Shown here: positions 52,847 to 61,652 of the stretch, one piece after another | Layout: every line of letters begins with the position of its first letter | Numbering within the stretch: position 1 is the stretch's first letter | Assembly (NCBI GenBank): GCA_965243345.1 | Contig: CBDEUR010000003.1 | Span: 3,162,001 to 3,226,000, forward strand | Reading direction: 5' to 3' | Source of the DNA: Bin52 sp965243345 | GTDB taxonomy: Bacteria; Pseudomonadota; Alphaproteobacteria; Thalassobaculales; Thalassobaculaceae | Length of the DNA stretch: 64,000 nt | Made by a program: the position numbers and the translations under genes | Notes under the pieces: generated by a model | Databases searched by the model: none | What the model saw: only the letters and a program-made list of their open reading frames with translations | Told to the model about the DNA's origin: nothing

Positions 52847-55800
52847 TCACGACCGCGGCGGTGCTCCGTAGCCGCCGCCGCCCGGTGTGGCGAGCAGGAC
52901 GACATCTCCGGGTTCGACCCCCTGCTGCGCCTTGGGGTCGACCGGCACCCCGTTGATCTCGACCCGGCCGGTCCCGCCGTCCCCGCCACCGGCAAGCCCG
53001 CGCGCCGGCGCGTCGGTGCGTTCGGCGAGAAAGGCGACCACCCCCGGCATCGCGCCGGTGTAGCGCAGTTCGACCAGCTGGCCACGGCCACCCGTGTGCA
53101 GCCCGGGACCACCCGACCCGTCGCGCAGCTCGCGGCGCAGGATACGAACCGGCAGGCGATGCTCGATCTCTTCCGAAGAGGTCGCCGAGATGTTCGACGG
53201 CCAGCTGACGCAGGACAGGCCATCGCCCCGCGCCGAAGCCCCCATGCCGCCGTTGAAGAAAAACAGTCCCGCCACGCGGGTCCCGTCGGCATGGGTGCCG
53301 TTGATGTTGACACACCAGATCGGTGAACCCGCACCGGCCAGCACGCGGTCGGGGACGATCCCCCACAGCGCTTCCATCACCAGGGCGGGAATGTAGTGCC
53401 CAGTCAGCACCCGGGACCCGACCGCCGCCGGGTGACGCGGATTGACGATGGATCCTTCCGGAGCCGCGAAGGCAAGCGGCACCAGCACCCCGTCGTTGTT
53501 CGGAAGCTCGGAAGCGAGCGACGACTTCACCGCGTAGGCCGACATGGCCCGGGTGTAGCAGAACGGACAGTTGATTGCGCGGTCCACCTGGCCGGACGAT
53601 CCCGAGAAGTCGACTGCGAGCCGCTCTCCCGCAACCTCGACCCGTGCCCTAAGCGTGACCGGCCGGTCGGCCAGTCCGTCGGTCGATACCGACGCCCGGT
53701 AGGCTCCATCCGGCAGTGCCCCGATCGCGTCGCGCAGGGCACGTTCGCTGCGGGAACGAACCGCGCGCGAAAGGCCCTGCAGATCGGAAAGTCCGTAGGT
53801 GTCCAGGATCTCGCAGACCCGGCGTTCCATAACGGCGAGTGCGCCGAGCTGGGCATCGAGATCGCCTTCCACCTGGTCGGGCACCCGCACGTTCTGGCGC
53901 AGCAGTGCAAGCAGGGTCTCGTCCGGCCTGCCGCGCTCGTGCAGCTTCAAGATCGGGATCTGCAGCCCCTCCTCGTACACCTCGCGCGGTTCCGGCGAAC
54001 GGATCTTGCCTCCGATGTCCGGCGCATGCGCAGTGCTGGCCGCAAAGCCGACGATCCGGCCCGACGGCCCGCAAACCGGACGGCAGACCGAGATGTCCGG
54101 CAGGTGCCCCGTGCCCATGTGGGGGTCGTTGGTAACCAGCACGTCGCCGCTGCCAAGCATGTCCGGCGGAAACTTCCTGATCATGTGCTTGACGGTATCG
54201 GGCAGCGTGCCGATGAAGGAGGGAATGCTGTCGCTTGCCTGTGCCAGAGCCCGGCCCTCGATGTCGGTGACAATGCACGAGAAGTCGTAGGATTCCCTGA
54301 CCACAGTGGAAAAGGACGCCCGCACCAGCGAGGCCGCCGCCTCGTCAACCGCCGCGATCAGACGGTTCCACAGGATCTCGAGGTGGACCGGGTCACCCAT
54401 GTCCACGTGACGCGACCGCGACGCGTGAGCCGGGTCGAGGTCGATGACAAGGTTGCCCATGTCATCGACCCGCAGCCGCGACCGCTCGGGCAGGACCGTG
54501 GTGGTCTGGCCCTCCTCGATCACGGCCGGTCCCTCGGCGACGGCATCCGTACCAAGCCCGCCGCGCTCGAGCACCGGCACCGCGCGCGGTTCGGTCCATC
54601 CCGGAAACTGCACCCTGCGTTCCCGCCGGCCGGCGGGGGCGTGGACGCGAACATCAGACAGTTGCGGCACCACGTCAGGGGAAATCACGGCGGCACGCAC
54701 AACCGATCGGGCCGTCATGAACTCGACCGCTACCGTTTCGAGACAGCGACCGTAGTCTCGCTCATGTGCCTCGTGAAACGCCGTTGTGATCGCCGCGTGG
54801 GGATCGTCGGAACCGAGCGCCCGGGTGATGTCAACGACGAGAACCGTGCCCTGGCCCCGGTAGCGCAGTTCGGCGAGCCTCCGGCATTCAGGTACCCCCC
54901 GCGCCGCCAGGGCGGACACGGTCTGCTTCGCCGAATCCTCCAGCGCCTCGTAGATGCGCGCGAGCGCAGCCGGGTCAACAGACGCCACTCCGGTTCCCAC
55001 TGACGCGGCGCCGTCCACCCGGACCGGCGCCACCGCGAGCCCGAGGGCGGATGCCACGCCGGCGGCAGGCGGAATGATCACCCGGGAGATTCCGAGCCGG
55101 GCTGCGACTGCGCAGGCATGGGCCGGCGCAGCACCTCCGGTCGCAAACAGGGTGTAGTCACGGGGATCGCGCCCCTTGCGCGCGAGGTGGACCTGGGCTG
55201 CCCGGGCCATGGTCTCGCGAACCACGTCCTGGATGCCCAGCGCCGTCCCGGCAACCCCGAGTCCCAGTTCCTCCCCGGTAGCCGCCATCGCGCCAGCGGC
55301 CGCCTGCGGGTCGAGTTCGATCAGGTCGGATGCGAAGCCGTCCGCGTTCAGGCTGCCGAGAACCAGGTCGGCATCGGTCACGGTGGCACGGGTTGCGCCT
55401 CGCCCGTAGCAGGCCGGCCCGGGTTCGGCGCCGGCACTGTCCGGCCCCACCTTCAGCAGGCCGAGCGCATCGCGCCGGGCTATGCTGCCGCCCCCGGCAC
55501 CGATCTCGAGCAGCTCGACCGTGGTGATCTCGACCGGCAATCCGCTGCCCGGCACGAACCTGCGTTCCCGTGCGACCTCGAACTCGTGCGCCACCTCGGG
55601 CATTCCGTCATCGACGATGGCGATCTTGGCCGTGGTCCCGCCCATGTCGAAGGCGACCAGTCTCGTCTCGTCAAGTGCCGTGCCGGTCCTTGCGGCACAC
55701 ATGGCGCCCGCGGCCGGCCCTGACTCCAGAAGCCGCACCGGCATGTGGCACGCCACGCCGGCAGTGGTCAGACCTCCGCTGGAGAGCATCAGCATGAGCG

Positions 55801-56515
55801 GTGCCGTGATCCCCTCGTCGCGCAGAACCCCGGTCAGACCCTCGATGTAGTCCTCCGCCAGTGGTTTGATGCAGGCGTTGATGACCGCTGTCTGGAAGCG
55901 TTCGAACTCCCCGGGCCTGGTCGCGACATCCGACGAGACGGTGACGCGCACACCGGGACAGGCTTCCCGCACCAGCTCCGCGGCACGGTGTTCGTGTTCC
56001 GGGTTGACGTGGGAATTGACACAGGCGATGGCGAGTGACTGCACACCGGCCGCAACCAGGCGCGATGCCGCCTCGCGCACGCCGTCCTCGTCGAGTTCGA
56101 CCAGGATCGTGCCGTCTGCCGCGATGCGCTCGCCGACCTCGAGGCGAAGGTCCCGGGGAACCAGCGGTTCGGGAAAGTGCAGGAACAGGTCGTAGATGTC
56201 GTACTTGCGCTCGCGACCGAGTTCCAGCACGTCGCGGAACCCCCCGGTTGTGATCAACCCGGTCTTCGCCCCCTTGCGCTCGATGAGCGCATTGCTGAAC
56301 AGCGTGGTCGCGTGGATCACCCGCGTGACGGCCTCGCCTCCACCAATGCGGCCCAGCAGGTCCCGAAGTCCCCGGGCAACGCCGAGCTCCGGCCGCGAGG
56401 CGACGGTCGGGGTCTTGGCAACCAGGTAGTCGCCCCGAACCGGGTCAAGCGCGACCAGGTCGGTAAAGGTTCCGCCAATGTCGATGCCGAGAACCCGGTC
56501 GGATGGGGTGTTCAT
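52847..56515 (-). CDS. fused HyuA-HyuB hydantoinase / 5-oxoprolinase
   Basis: A 1222-residue fusion. Residues 1-690 are the HyuA-type ATP-dependent subunit: LGIDIGGTFTDLVALD, ATTLFSNALIERKGAKTGLITT near residue 70, and VAFDMGGTTAKIAIV near 300. Residues about 700-1222 are the HyuB-type part: DPVHLEILWNRLIAAVDEAA, TNDPHMGTGHLPDIS, and the C-terminal TPGGGGYG. It hydrolyses 5-oxoproline or a hydantoin with ATP in the cytoplasm. The fused length matches 5-oxoprolinases. It is divergent from the dioxygenase cluster across 154 bases. Confidence 0.92.
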   Translation of the reverse strand: MNTPSDRVLGIDIGGTFTDLVALDPVRGDYLVAKTPTVASRPELGVARGLRDLLGRIGGGEAVTRVIHATTLFSNALIERKGAKTGLITTGGFRDVLELGRERKYDIYDLFLHFPEPLVPRDLRLEVGERIAADGTILVELDEDGVREAASRLVAAGVQSLAIACVNSHVNPEHEHRAAELVREACPGVRVTVSSDVATRPGEFERFQTAVINACIKPLAEDYIEGLTGVLRDEGITAPLMLMLSSGGLTTAGVACHMPVRLLESGPAAGAMCAARTGTALDETRLVAFDMGGTTAKIAIVDDGMPEVAHEFEVARERRFVPGSGLPVEITTVELLEIGAGGGSIARRDALGLLKVGPDSAGAEPGPACYGRGATRATVTDADLVLGSLNADGFASDLIELDPQAAAGAMAATGEELGLGVAGTALGIQDVVRETMARAAQVHLARKGRDPRDYTLFATGGAAPAHACAVAARLGISRVIIPPAAGVASALGLAVAPVRVDGAASVGTGVASVDPAALARIYEALEDSAKQTVSALAARGVPECRRLAELRYRGQGTVLVVDITRALGSDDPHAAITTAFHEAHERDYGRCLETVAVEFMTARSVVRAAVISPDVVPQLSDVRVHAPAGRRERRVQFPGWTEPRAVPVLERGGLGTDAVAEGPAVIEEGQTTTVLPERSRLRVDDMGNLVIDLDPAHASRSRHVDMGDPVHLEILWNRLIAAVDEAAASLVRASFSTVVRESYDFSCIVTDIEGRALAQASDSIPSFIGTLPDTVKHMIRKFPPDMLGSGDVLVTNDPHMGTGHLPDISVCRPVCGPSGRIVGFAASTAHAPDIGGKIRSPEPREVYEEGLQIPILKLHERGRPDETLLALLRQNVRVPDQVEGDLDAQLGALAVMERRVCEILDTYGLSDLQGLSRAVRSRSERALRDAIGALPDGAYRASVSTDGLADRPVTLRARVEVAGERLAVDFSGSSGQVDRAINCPFCYTRAMSAYAVKSSLASELPNNDGVLVPLAFAAPEGSIVNPRHPAAVGSRVLTGHYIPALVMEALWGIVPDRVLAGAGSPIWCVNINGTHADGTRVAGLFFFNGGMGASARGDGLSCVSWPSNISATSSEEIEHRLPVRILRRELRDGSGGPGLHTGGRGQLVELRYTGAMPGVVAFLAERTDAPARGLAGGGDGGTGRVEINGVPVDPKAQQGVEPGDVVLLATPGGGGYGAPPRS

Positions 56516-56536
56516 GGGCGATGCTCCGTCCTTGAA

Positions 56537-56580
56537 GACCGGCACGGGACTGATCACGGTTCGGATGACCGGCACCGGAC
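56537..56580. promoter_or_regulatory. direct repeat in the divergent oxoprolinase/dioxygenase region
   Basis: GACCGGCACGGGAC at 56537-56550 recurs as GACCGGCACCGGAC at 56567-56580: 13 of 14 bases identical, 30 bases apart (three helical turns). Placed between two divergent genes and near a GntR regulator gene, it is a candidate regulator-binding array. Confidence 0.4.
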
Positions 56581-56669
56581 AGGCGCTTCGCATGAAGGAC
56601 GCGCCCGAGAAGCGTTTCTACTCTGGGCCTGTTGCCGTATCGTGCCCCGAGACGGACCCGGAGCGCGCC

Positions 56670-57524
56670 ATGACCGTGACGATCACACCGCTTGCCCGCT
56701 ATTTCGCAGCCGAGGTGAAGGGCGTCAACCTCACCGAGCCGGTCGCCGACGGCGACTTCGCCGAGGTCGCTGAGGCGTTCGAGACCCATTCCATCCTGGT
56801 ATTCCGCAACCAGCCGCTCGACGACGAGCAGCAGGTCGCGTTCTCCCGGCGCTTCGGCCCGCTCGAGACTACCGTCAACTCAAACCCGGGCGGTGCCGGA
56901 ACCGAGGTTACCATCCTGTCCAATCTGGACCGTGACGGGTCGGTGATCCCGCCCGAGGACCGGCGCATGGTCTTCAACACCGGCAACCAGATGTGGCACA
57001 CCGACAGTTCGTTCAAGCAGGTGCCGGCCACAGCCTCGCTGCTTTCGGCCCGGAGGGTTCCCCCTCGGGGCGGGGAGACGGAGTTCGCGACCATGCGAGC
57101 GGCATATGATGCCCTGGAAGCCGATCGCAGGTCGGAGATCGACGAACTGGTCTGCGTGCATGACTTCGCCTATTCCCGCGGACGGATCGATCCGAACCTG
57201 TTGCGCGCCCGCGACAAGTCGGAAGTCCCGCCGGTGCGCCACCCGCTGGTGCGAGGCAATCCCGCAAACGGTCGACGCAACCTGTTTACCGGTGCCCACG
57301 CATCCTATGTTGATGGAATGCCGCTCGCCGAGGGACGACAGCTGATCGGTGAACTCACGGCGCACGCCACCCGACCCGAGTTTGTCTACCGCCATGAGTG
57401 GCGGGAGGGCGACCTGGTAATGTGGGACAACCGCTGCGCCCTGCACCGTGGCCGTCCGTGGGATGCCCGACACGCCCGCGTGATGCATCGCACCACGATC
57501 GCCGGAGTGGGGCCGACACTATGA
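56670..57524 (+). CDS. TauD/TfdA-family alpha-ketoglutarate-dependent dioxygenase
   Basis: A 284-residue non-haem iron dioxygenase. The iron ligands are in MWHTDSSFKQVPATASLL (His and Asp near residues 110-112) and the distal His in DNRCALHRGRPWD near residue 256. The oxoglutarate Arg follows in ARVMHRTTIAG. LVFRNQPLDDEQQVAFSRRFGPLE is the usual N-terminal signature. It may belong to the 2,4-D/TfdA side of the family, acting on ether or aryloxy acids. ATG at 56670 is preferred because upstream in-frame sequence is not protein-like. It heads the catabolic cluster. Confidence 0.92.
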   Translation: MTVTITPLARYFAAEVKGVNLTEPVADGDFAEVAEAFETHSILVFRNQPLDDEQQVAFSRRFGPLETTVNSNPGGAGTEVTILSNLDRDGSVIPPEDRRMVFNTGNQMWHTDSSFKQVPATASLLSARRVPPRGGETEFATMRAAYDALEADRRSEIDELVCVHDFAYSRGRIDPNLLRARDKSEVPPVRHPLVRGNPANGRRNLFTGAHASYVDGMPLAEGRQLIGELTAHATRPEFVYRHEWREGDLVMWDNRCALHRGRPWDARHARVMHRTTIAGVGPTL

Positions 57525-57553
57525 CCGGACGAGGGACGACGGGACCCGGCTGA

Positions 57554-58237
57554 ATGGACTTCCAGGACCTTCTGTCTGCCGACCTCGCCGACCTGCATCC
57601 CCAGGCCCCGGAGAGCCTGCAGGAAATCGCCTTCCACCGTCTCGAGGAAATGATCGTTCGCCTCGAGTTTGCTCCGCGTTCCGTGCTGACGGAAAAGCGG
57701 CTGGCGGCTGCAATCGGAATCGGACGAACTCCGGTCCGGGAGGCCATCCAGCGTCTTGCGCTCGCCGGCCTGCTCGAAGTGCGGCCGCGACGTGGCATCT
57801 ACGTGACCGATGTTGATGGCGAAAGCGTGTGTCGCATGCTGGAAGTGAGCCGCGGGATCGATTCCGCCGTGGCTCGGGGTGCCGCCCTGCGGGCCACGCC
57901 GGCACAGCGCCGGAGCCTGCTGCGGATCGCGGCAGAATTCGAAACCGCTGCGTCGCGCCATGACCCGGTCGGCCTGCTTCGTGCGGACAGCGAATTCAAC
58001 GCTCTGTGCCTTGCCGCGATGGACAACGAACATGCGACCAAGATCTGTCGCATGATCCATCCGCACACCCGACGGTTCTGGTTCTGCCACCACGAGGCCA
58101 GCGGTGACCTCGTACTCGGTCCGCGCCTGCATGCCCAGGCGGCGCGCGCGGTTTCCGGAGGCGACTCGGACCGGGCCGAGGACGCGTTCCGGCGTATCAA
58201 CGACTACCTCGAGAGTTTTGTCCGCGCGATCATGTGA
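57554..58237 (+). CDS. GntR-family transcriptional regulator (FadR-type C-domain)
   Basis: A 227-residue regulator. The N-terminal winged helix is at about 22-90 (IAFHRLEEMIVRLEFAPRSVLTEKRLAAAIGIGRTPVREAIQRL, with the Thr-Pro-Val-Arg-Glu recognition helix). The FCD ligand-binding domain follows, with metal or acid ligands Asp (RADSEFNALC) and His residues (HPHTRRFW near 170). It sits between the dioxygenase and the Rieske gene and likely controls both divergent units in response to a pathway acid. Confidence 0.93.
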   Translation: MDFQDLLSADLADLHPQAPESLQEIAFHRLEEMIVRLEFAPRSVLTEKRLAAAIGIGRTPVREAIQRLALAGLLEVRPRRGIYVTDVDGESVCRMLEVSRGIDSAVARGAALRATPAQRRSLLRIAAEFETAASRHDPVGLLRADSEFNALCLAAMDNEHATKICRMIHPHTRRFWFCHHEASGDLVLGPRLHAQAARAVSGGDSDRAEDAFRRINDYLESFVRAIM

Positions 58238-58304
58238 CCGCCGGTTCCCCCTGCTGCGCCGCGCCCTTGCACCGTCCTGTTCCGGGTGGCAGTGTCCGCG
58301 TGCC

Positions 58305-59369
58305 ATGACAGCATCCCGAAGCGTGCCCGGCTCGCAGGAATTTCTTCGCGATTGCTGGTACCTCGCGTCGCCATCGGCCAACCTGGCGCCAGGACGGCTG
58401 GCCGGGACCACCATCCTTGGTGAACCCGTCCTGCTCGGCCGGAGCCGCGACGGCGCGGCCTTCGCCCTGCGCGACATCTGTCCGCACCGCGGAATTCCGT
58501 TGAGCGAAGGCTGCATGGCCGGCGACGAGGTCGAATGCGCCTACCACGGCTGGCGCTTCAGCACTGACGGAACATGCACCGCCATTCCTTCCCTGGTCGA
58601 GGGTCAGGACATGGAACTCCGGCGGATCCGCGTTCGCTCCTACCGGGTGCACGAGGCTGCGGGATTGCTCTGGATCTACATGCCGCGGCCCGGCACGCGC
58701 GGGGACGGCAGCCCGGCCACGACACCTCCCGACCTGCCGCCGGAGGCCGGGCACCCGCAGCTTGCTACGCAAACGGTGATGCCGTGCCACGTCGATCACG
58801 CGGTGATCGGGCTGATGGATCCCGCTCACGGCCCGTTCGTTCACCGGTCATGGTGGTGGCGGTCCCGGCGTTCCATCCACGCCAAGGAGCGCAGGTTCGG
58901 TCCGTCGGAGTACGGTTTCACCATGCTGCCGCATCGTCCGTCACGAAACTCCGCGGCCTACAGGCTGCTCGGCGGCAGGCCCGTCACGCAGATCAGCTTC
59001 CGGCTTCCCGGGGTTCGCATCGAACACGTCCGCGTCGGATCGCATGCGCTGGTCGGACTGACCGCGGTCACCCCGGTCACCGAGCAATCCTCCGCGCTGC
59101 ACCATGTCATGTACTGGACAATGCCCTGGCTCACGATCCTGAAGCCGGCATTGCGCCCCTTCGCGCGCACCTTCCTGGAACAGGACCGCAGCATCGTCGA
59201 GAAACAGCAACGCGGCCTCAGGCACCGCCCGGGCATGCTCCTGATCGACGATGCGGATGTCCAGGCGAAGTGGTACTACCGCCTCAAGAAGGCACACCAG
59301 CGCATGGTGGACGAGCAGGTGCCATTCGAGAACCCGGTTACCGAGTCGACCCTGCGCTGGCGCAGCTAG
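58305..59369 (+). CDS. Rieske-type ring-hydroxylating oxygenase, alpha subunit-like
   Basis: A 354-residue oxygenase. The Rieske 2Fe-2S ligands are in CPHRGIPLSEGC (Cys-His near residue 61) and CAYHGWRF (Cys-His near residue 81). The mononuclear iron ligands follow the Asp-x2-His-x4-His pattern in MDPAHGPFVHRSWWW near residue 175. It resembles vanillate-demethylase/phthalate-type single-component oxygenases that need a separate reductase, which is not seen nearby. It would hydroxylate or demethylate an aromatic or cyclic substrate. Confidence 0.92.
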   Translation: MTASRSVPGSQEFLRDCWYLASPSANLAPGRLAGTTILGEPVLLGRSRDGAAFALRDICPHRGIPLSEGCMAGDEVECAYHGWRFSTDGTCTAIPSLVEGQDMELRRIRVRSYRVHEAAGLLWIYMPRPGTRGDGSPATTPPDLPPEAGHPQLATQTVMPCHVDHAVIGLMDPAHGPFVHRSWWWRSRRSIHAKERRFGPSEYGFTMLPHRPSRNSAAYRLLGGRPVTQISFRLPGVRIEHVRVGSHALVGLTAVTPVTEQSSALHHVMYWTMPWLTILKPALRPFARTFLEQDRSIVEKQQRGLRHRPGMLLIDDADVQAKWYYRLKKAHQRMVDEQVPFENPVTESTLRWRS

Positions 59370-59382
59370 GGATCCGACCGGC

Positions 59383-60621
59383 GTGCGGTACCTGTCGTTC
59401 GTCTTCGCCCATGCGCGGTTTCTCGGGTTCGGCTTCCTGCTGGCCTTTACCTCGACCTTCGGACAGACCTTCTACATTGCCATGTACGGCGGCGAGGTGC
59501 GGGCAACCTTCGCACTGAGCCACGGCGACTTCGGAACCGTCTATGCGATCGGCACGCTGACCAGCGGCGTTTTGATAATCTGGGCGGGACGGATCATCGA
59601 TCGCCTTGACCTGCGCCACTACACCCTGGCGTTGTGCGTCCTGATCGCGGCCGCCTGTCTCGCGTTTTCGCTCGCCGGTGGCGTGGTGCTGCTCGTCCTT
59701 GCGATCTTCCTTCTGCGCATCGCCGGCCAGGGCCTGCTGAGCCAGGCAGCAACGGTGACAATGGCCCGTTACTTTCCGCGGAACCGCCGCGGGCGCGCCG
59801 TCAGCATCGCGGCTCTCGGCTTTCCCACCGGCCAGGCGGTATTCCCTCCCATCGCGGTGCTGCTGCTCGCACTGGCCGACTGGCGGACGGTCTGGCTGGC
59901 GAGCGCCGTCGCGGTGGTCCTGCTGGTGCCACCGCTCGCTCTCTGGCTGCTCAGGGGCCACGATCACCGGCACGCCAGACTGCTGCATCGGATCCGCCGG
60001 TTCGAGGGCTCGGGTGACCGGTCCCCGGGTCAGTGGACCCGGCGCCAGGTCATCCGCGACCCCCGGTTCCTGCTGGCGATGCCGGCCATGCTTGCTCCCT
60101 CGTTCATCGTCACCGGCCTCAACTTTCACCAGGTTCACCTTGCCGAAACCAAGGGATGGGCGCTCTCCCTGTACGCCTCCGGCTTTGCCATCTACGCGGT
60201 CTGCCAGGTGGTCACCTCGGTCCTGGTCGGGCTGCTCGTCGACAGGTTCGGCTCGCGCCGGCTGACGCATGTCTACCTGTTGCCGCTCGCCGCAGCATCG
60301 CTGGTGATCGCTTTCTTCGACTCCCCGCTCGCCATCGTTCCGTTCATGGCACTGGCGGGAATGACCGGGGGCGCCGGCGCCACGCTGCTTGCCACCGTCT
60401 GGGCCGAGCTCTATGGCGTTCTCAACCTGGGCTCGATCAGGGCACTGGTCGCCGGTCTTTCGGTCATCTCCAGTTCCCTCGCCCCGGCGGTATTCGGCTG
60501 GCTGATCGACGCCACGGTCTCGATCGAGGCCATTGCGGCGACGTGCGGCCTGTACGCGATTGCCGGATCGATCCTGCTGACGCTTGTCCTGCGACGCAGC
60601 AGCATGGCCCGGACGGAGTGA
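59383..60621 (+). CDS. MFS transporter
   Basis: A 412-residue carrier with 12 helices, starting at a GTG 13 bases after the Rieske gene. The MFS loop motif is seen in GRIIDRLDLRHYTL near residue 68 and LLVDRFGSRRLTHVYL near residue 285. YFPRNRRGRAVSIAALGFPTG near residue 130 is typical of carboxylate MFS carriers. It probably takes up the substrate of the surrounding enzymes. Confidence 0.92.
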   Translation: MRYLSFVFAHARFLGFGFLLAFTSTFGQTFYIAMYGGEVRATFALSHGDFGTVYAIGTLTSGVLIIWAGRIIDRLDLRHYTLALCVLIAAACLAFSLAGGVVLLVLAIFLLRIAGQGLLSQAATVTMARYFPRNRRGRAVSIAALGFPTGQAVFPPIAVLLLALADWRTVWLASAVAVVLLVPPLALWLLRGHDHRHARLLHRIRRFEGSGDRSPGQWTRRQVIRDPRFLLAMPAMLAPSFIVTGLNFHQVHLAETKGWALSLYASGFAIYAVCQVVTSVLVGLLVDRFGSRRLTHVYLLPLAAASLVIAFFDSPLAIVPFMALAGMTGGAGATLLATVWAELYGVLNLGSIRALVAGLSVISSSLAPAVFGWLIDATVSIEAIAATCGLYAIAGSILLTLVLRRSSMARTE

Positions 60622-60717
60622 CGGGCCAGGCCGAACAAGGTACGTGCGGTGGCGCCACCTTGGGGTAGAGTTGCCGCAGTTGAAACGGGACACACGCTGC
60701 GTTGGGGGGAAACCGGC

Positions 60718-61614
60718 ATGATCGAGACCCATACCCGCTATTCCTATTCGAGCCTGCCTTCACGGCCGCGCTACCGGTGGCCGAATGGCACCAGAGTTGC
60801 GGTCTATGTCGCCATGAACGTCGAGGCATTCAGGTTCGGAACCGGCAAGGGTGCGGCGATCGCGCCCCCGGATCAGTCTGTCAGCCACAGCATCTATTCG
60901 TGGCGGGACTACGGAAACCGCGTCGGGTTCTGGCGTCTGATGGACCTGTTCGACGAACTCGGCATGCCGGCGGAACACCAGCTGAACACCGCGATCTACG
61001 AGTGCTGTCCCGACATCCCCGCCCGGATACGCGAGCGCGGCGACGAGATACTCGGCCACGGCCACACCAACTCGGACGAGCAGGGCGGACTGTCGGAACA
61101 GGAAGAGCGCAACCTGATCGAGTCCTGTACCGCAATCATCACGAGCAACGAAGGCAGTCCACCGACAGGCTGGATGAGCCCGTGGCTGTCAAACAGTGAC
61201 GTGACCCTGGACCTGCTGCAGGAGGCCGGCTACCGCTACGTCATGGACTGGACCATGGACGATCAACCGGTCTGGATGCAGACCAGAAAGGGCCGGATCC
61301 TCTCCATGCCCTACCCGATCGAGGCCAACGACACCCGCGCGATCGTCTGGAGCCGCCAGTCCTCGGCTCAGTTTGCCGACATGCTGATCGACGGGTTCGA
61401 CGAGATGCTTGCCCAGTCCGACCGTGACGGTCACCCGGTGGTCTGCCCGATCTCCCTGCACCCGTTCGTGGTCGGCCGGCCATACCGTATCGGGGAGCTG
61501 AGGCGCGCGTTCCGGCACATCCTGAAACACCGGGATCGCATCTGGCTGACGAGGCCCGGCGACATCTGCCGCTATGTCGAGACACTCGGCGAGGACCAGC
61601 TCCCGCGCGGCTGA
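60718..61614 (+). CDS. polysaccharide-deacetylase-family hydrolase (PuuE/allantoinase-like)
   Basis: A 298-residue NodB-homology protein. The His-rich motif GDEILGHGHTNSDEQG lies near residue 112 and the late motif HPFVVGRPYRI near residue 250. The Asp-Asp motif of classical chitin deacetylases is replaced by VAMNVEAFRFG near residue 30, as in the metal-poor allantoinase/PuuE branch. It would therefore open an amide or imide ring rather than deacetylate a glycan. GGGGGGA lies 7 bases before the ATG. It belongs to the catabolic cluster. Confidence 0.87.
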   Translation: MIETHTRYSYSSLPSRPRYRWPNGTRVAVYVAMNVEAFRFGTGKGAAIAPPDQSVSHSIYSWRDYGNRVGFWRLMDLFDELGMPAEHQLNTAIYECCPDIPARIRERGDEILGHGHTNSDEQGGLSEQEERNLIESCTAIITSNEGSPPTGWMSPWLSNSDVTLDLLQEAGYRYVMDWTMDDQPVWMQTRKGRILSMPYPIEANDTRAIVWSRQSSAQFADMLIDGFDEMLAQSDRDGHPVVCPISLHPFVVGRPYRIGELRRAFRHILKHRDRIWLTRPGDICRYVETLGEDQLPRG

Positions 61615-61652
61615 CGCGCGATGTCCGGCCAACGACCAGGGGCTGTCGAGAC

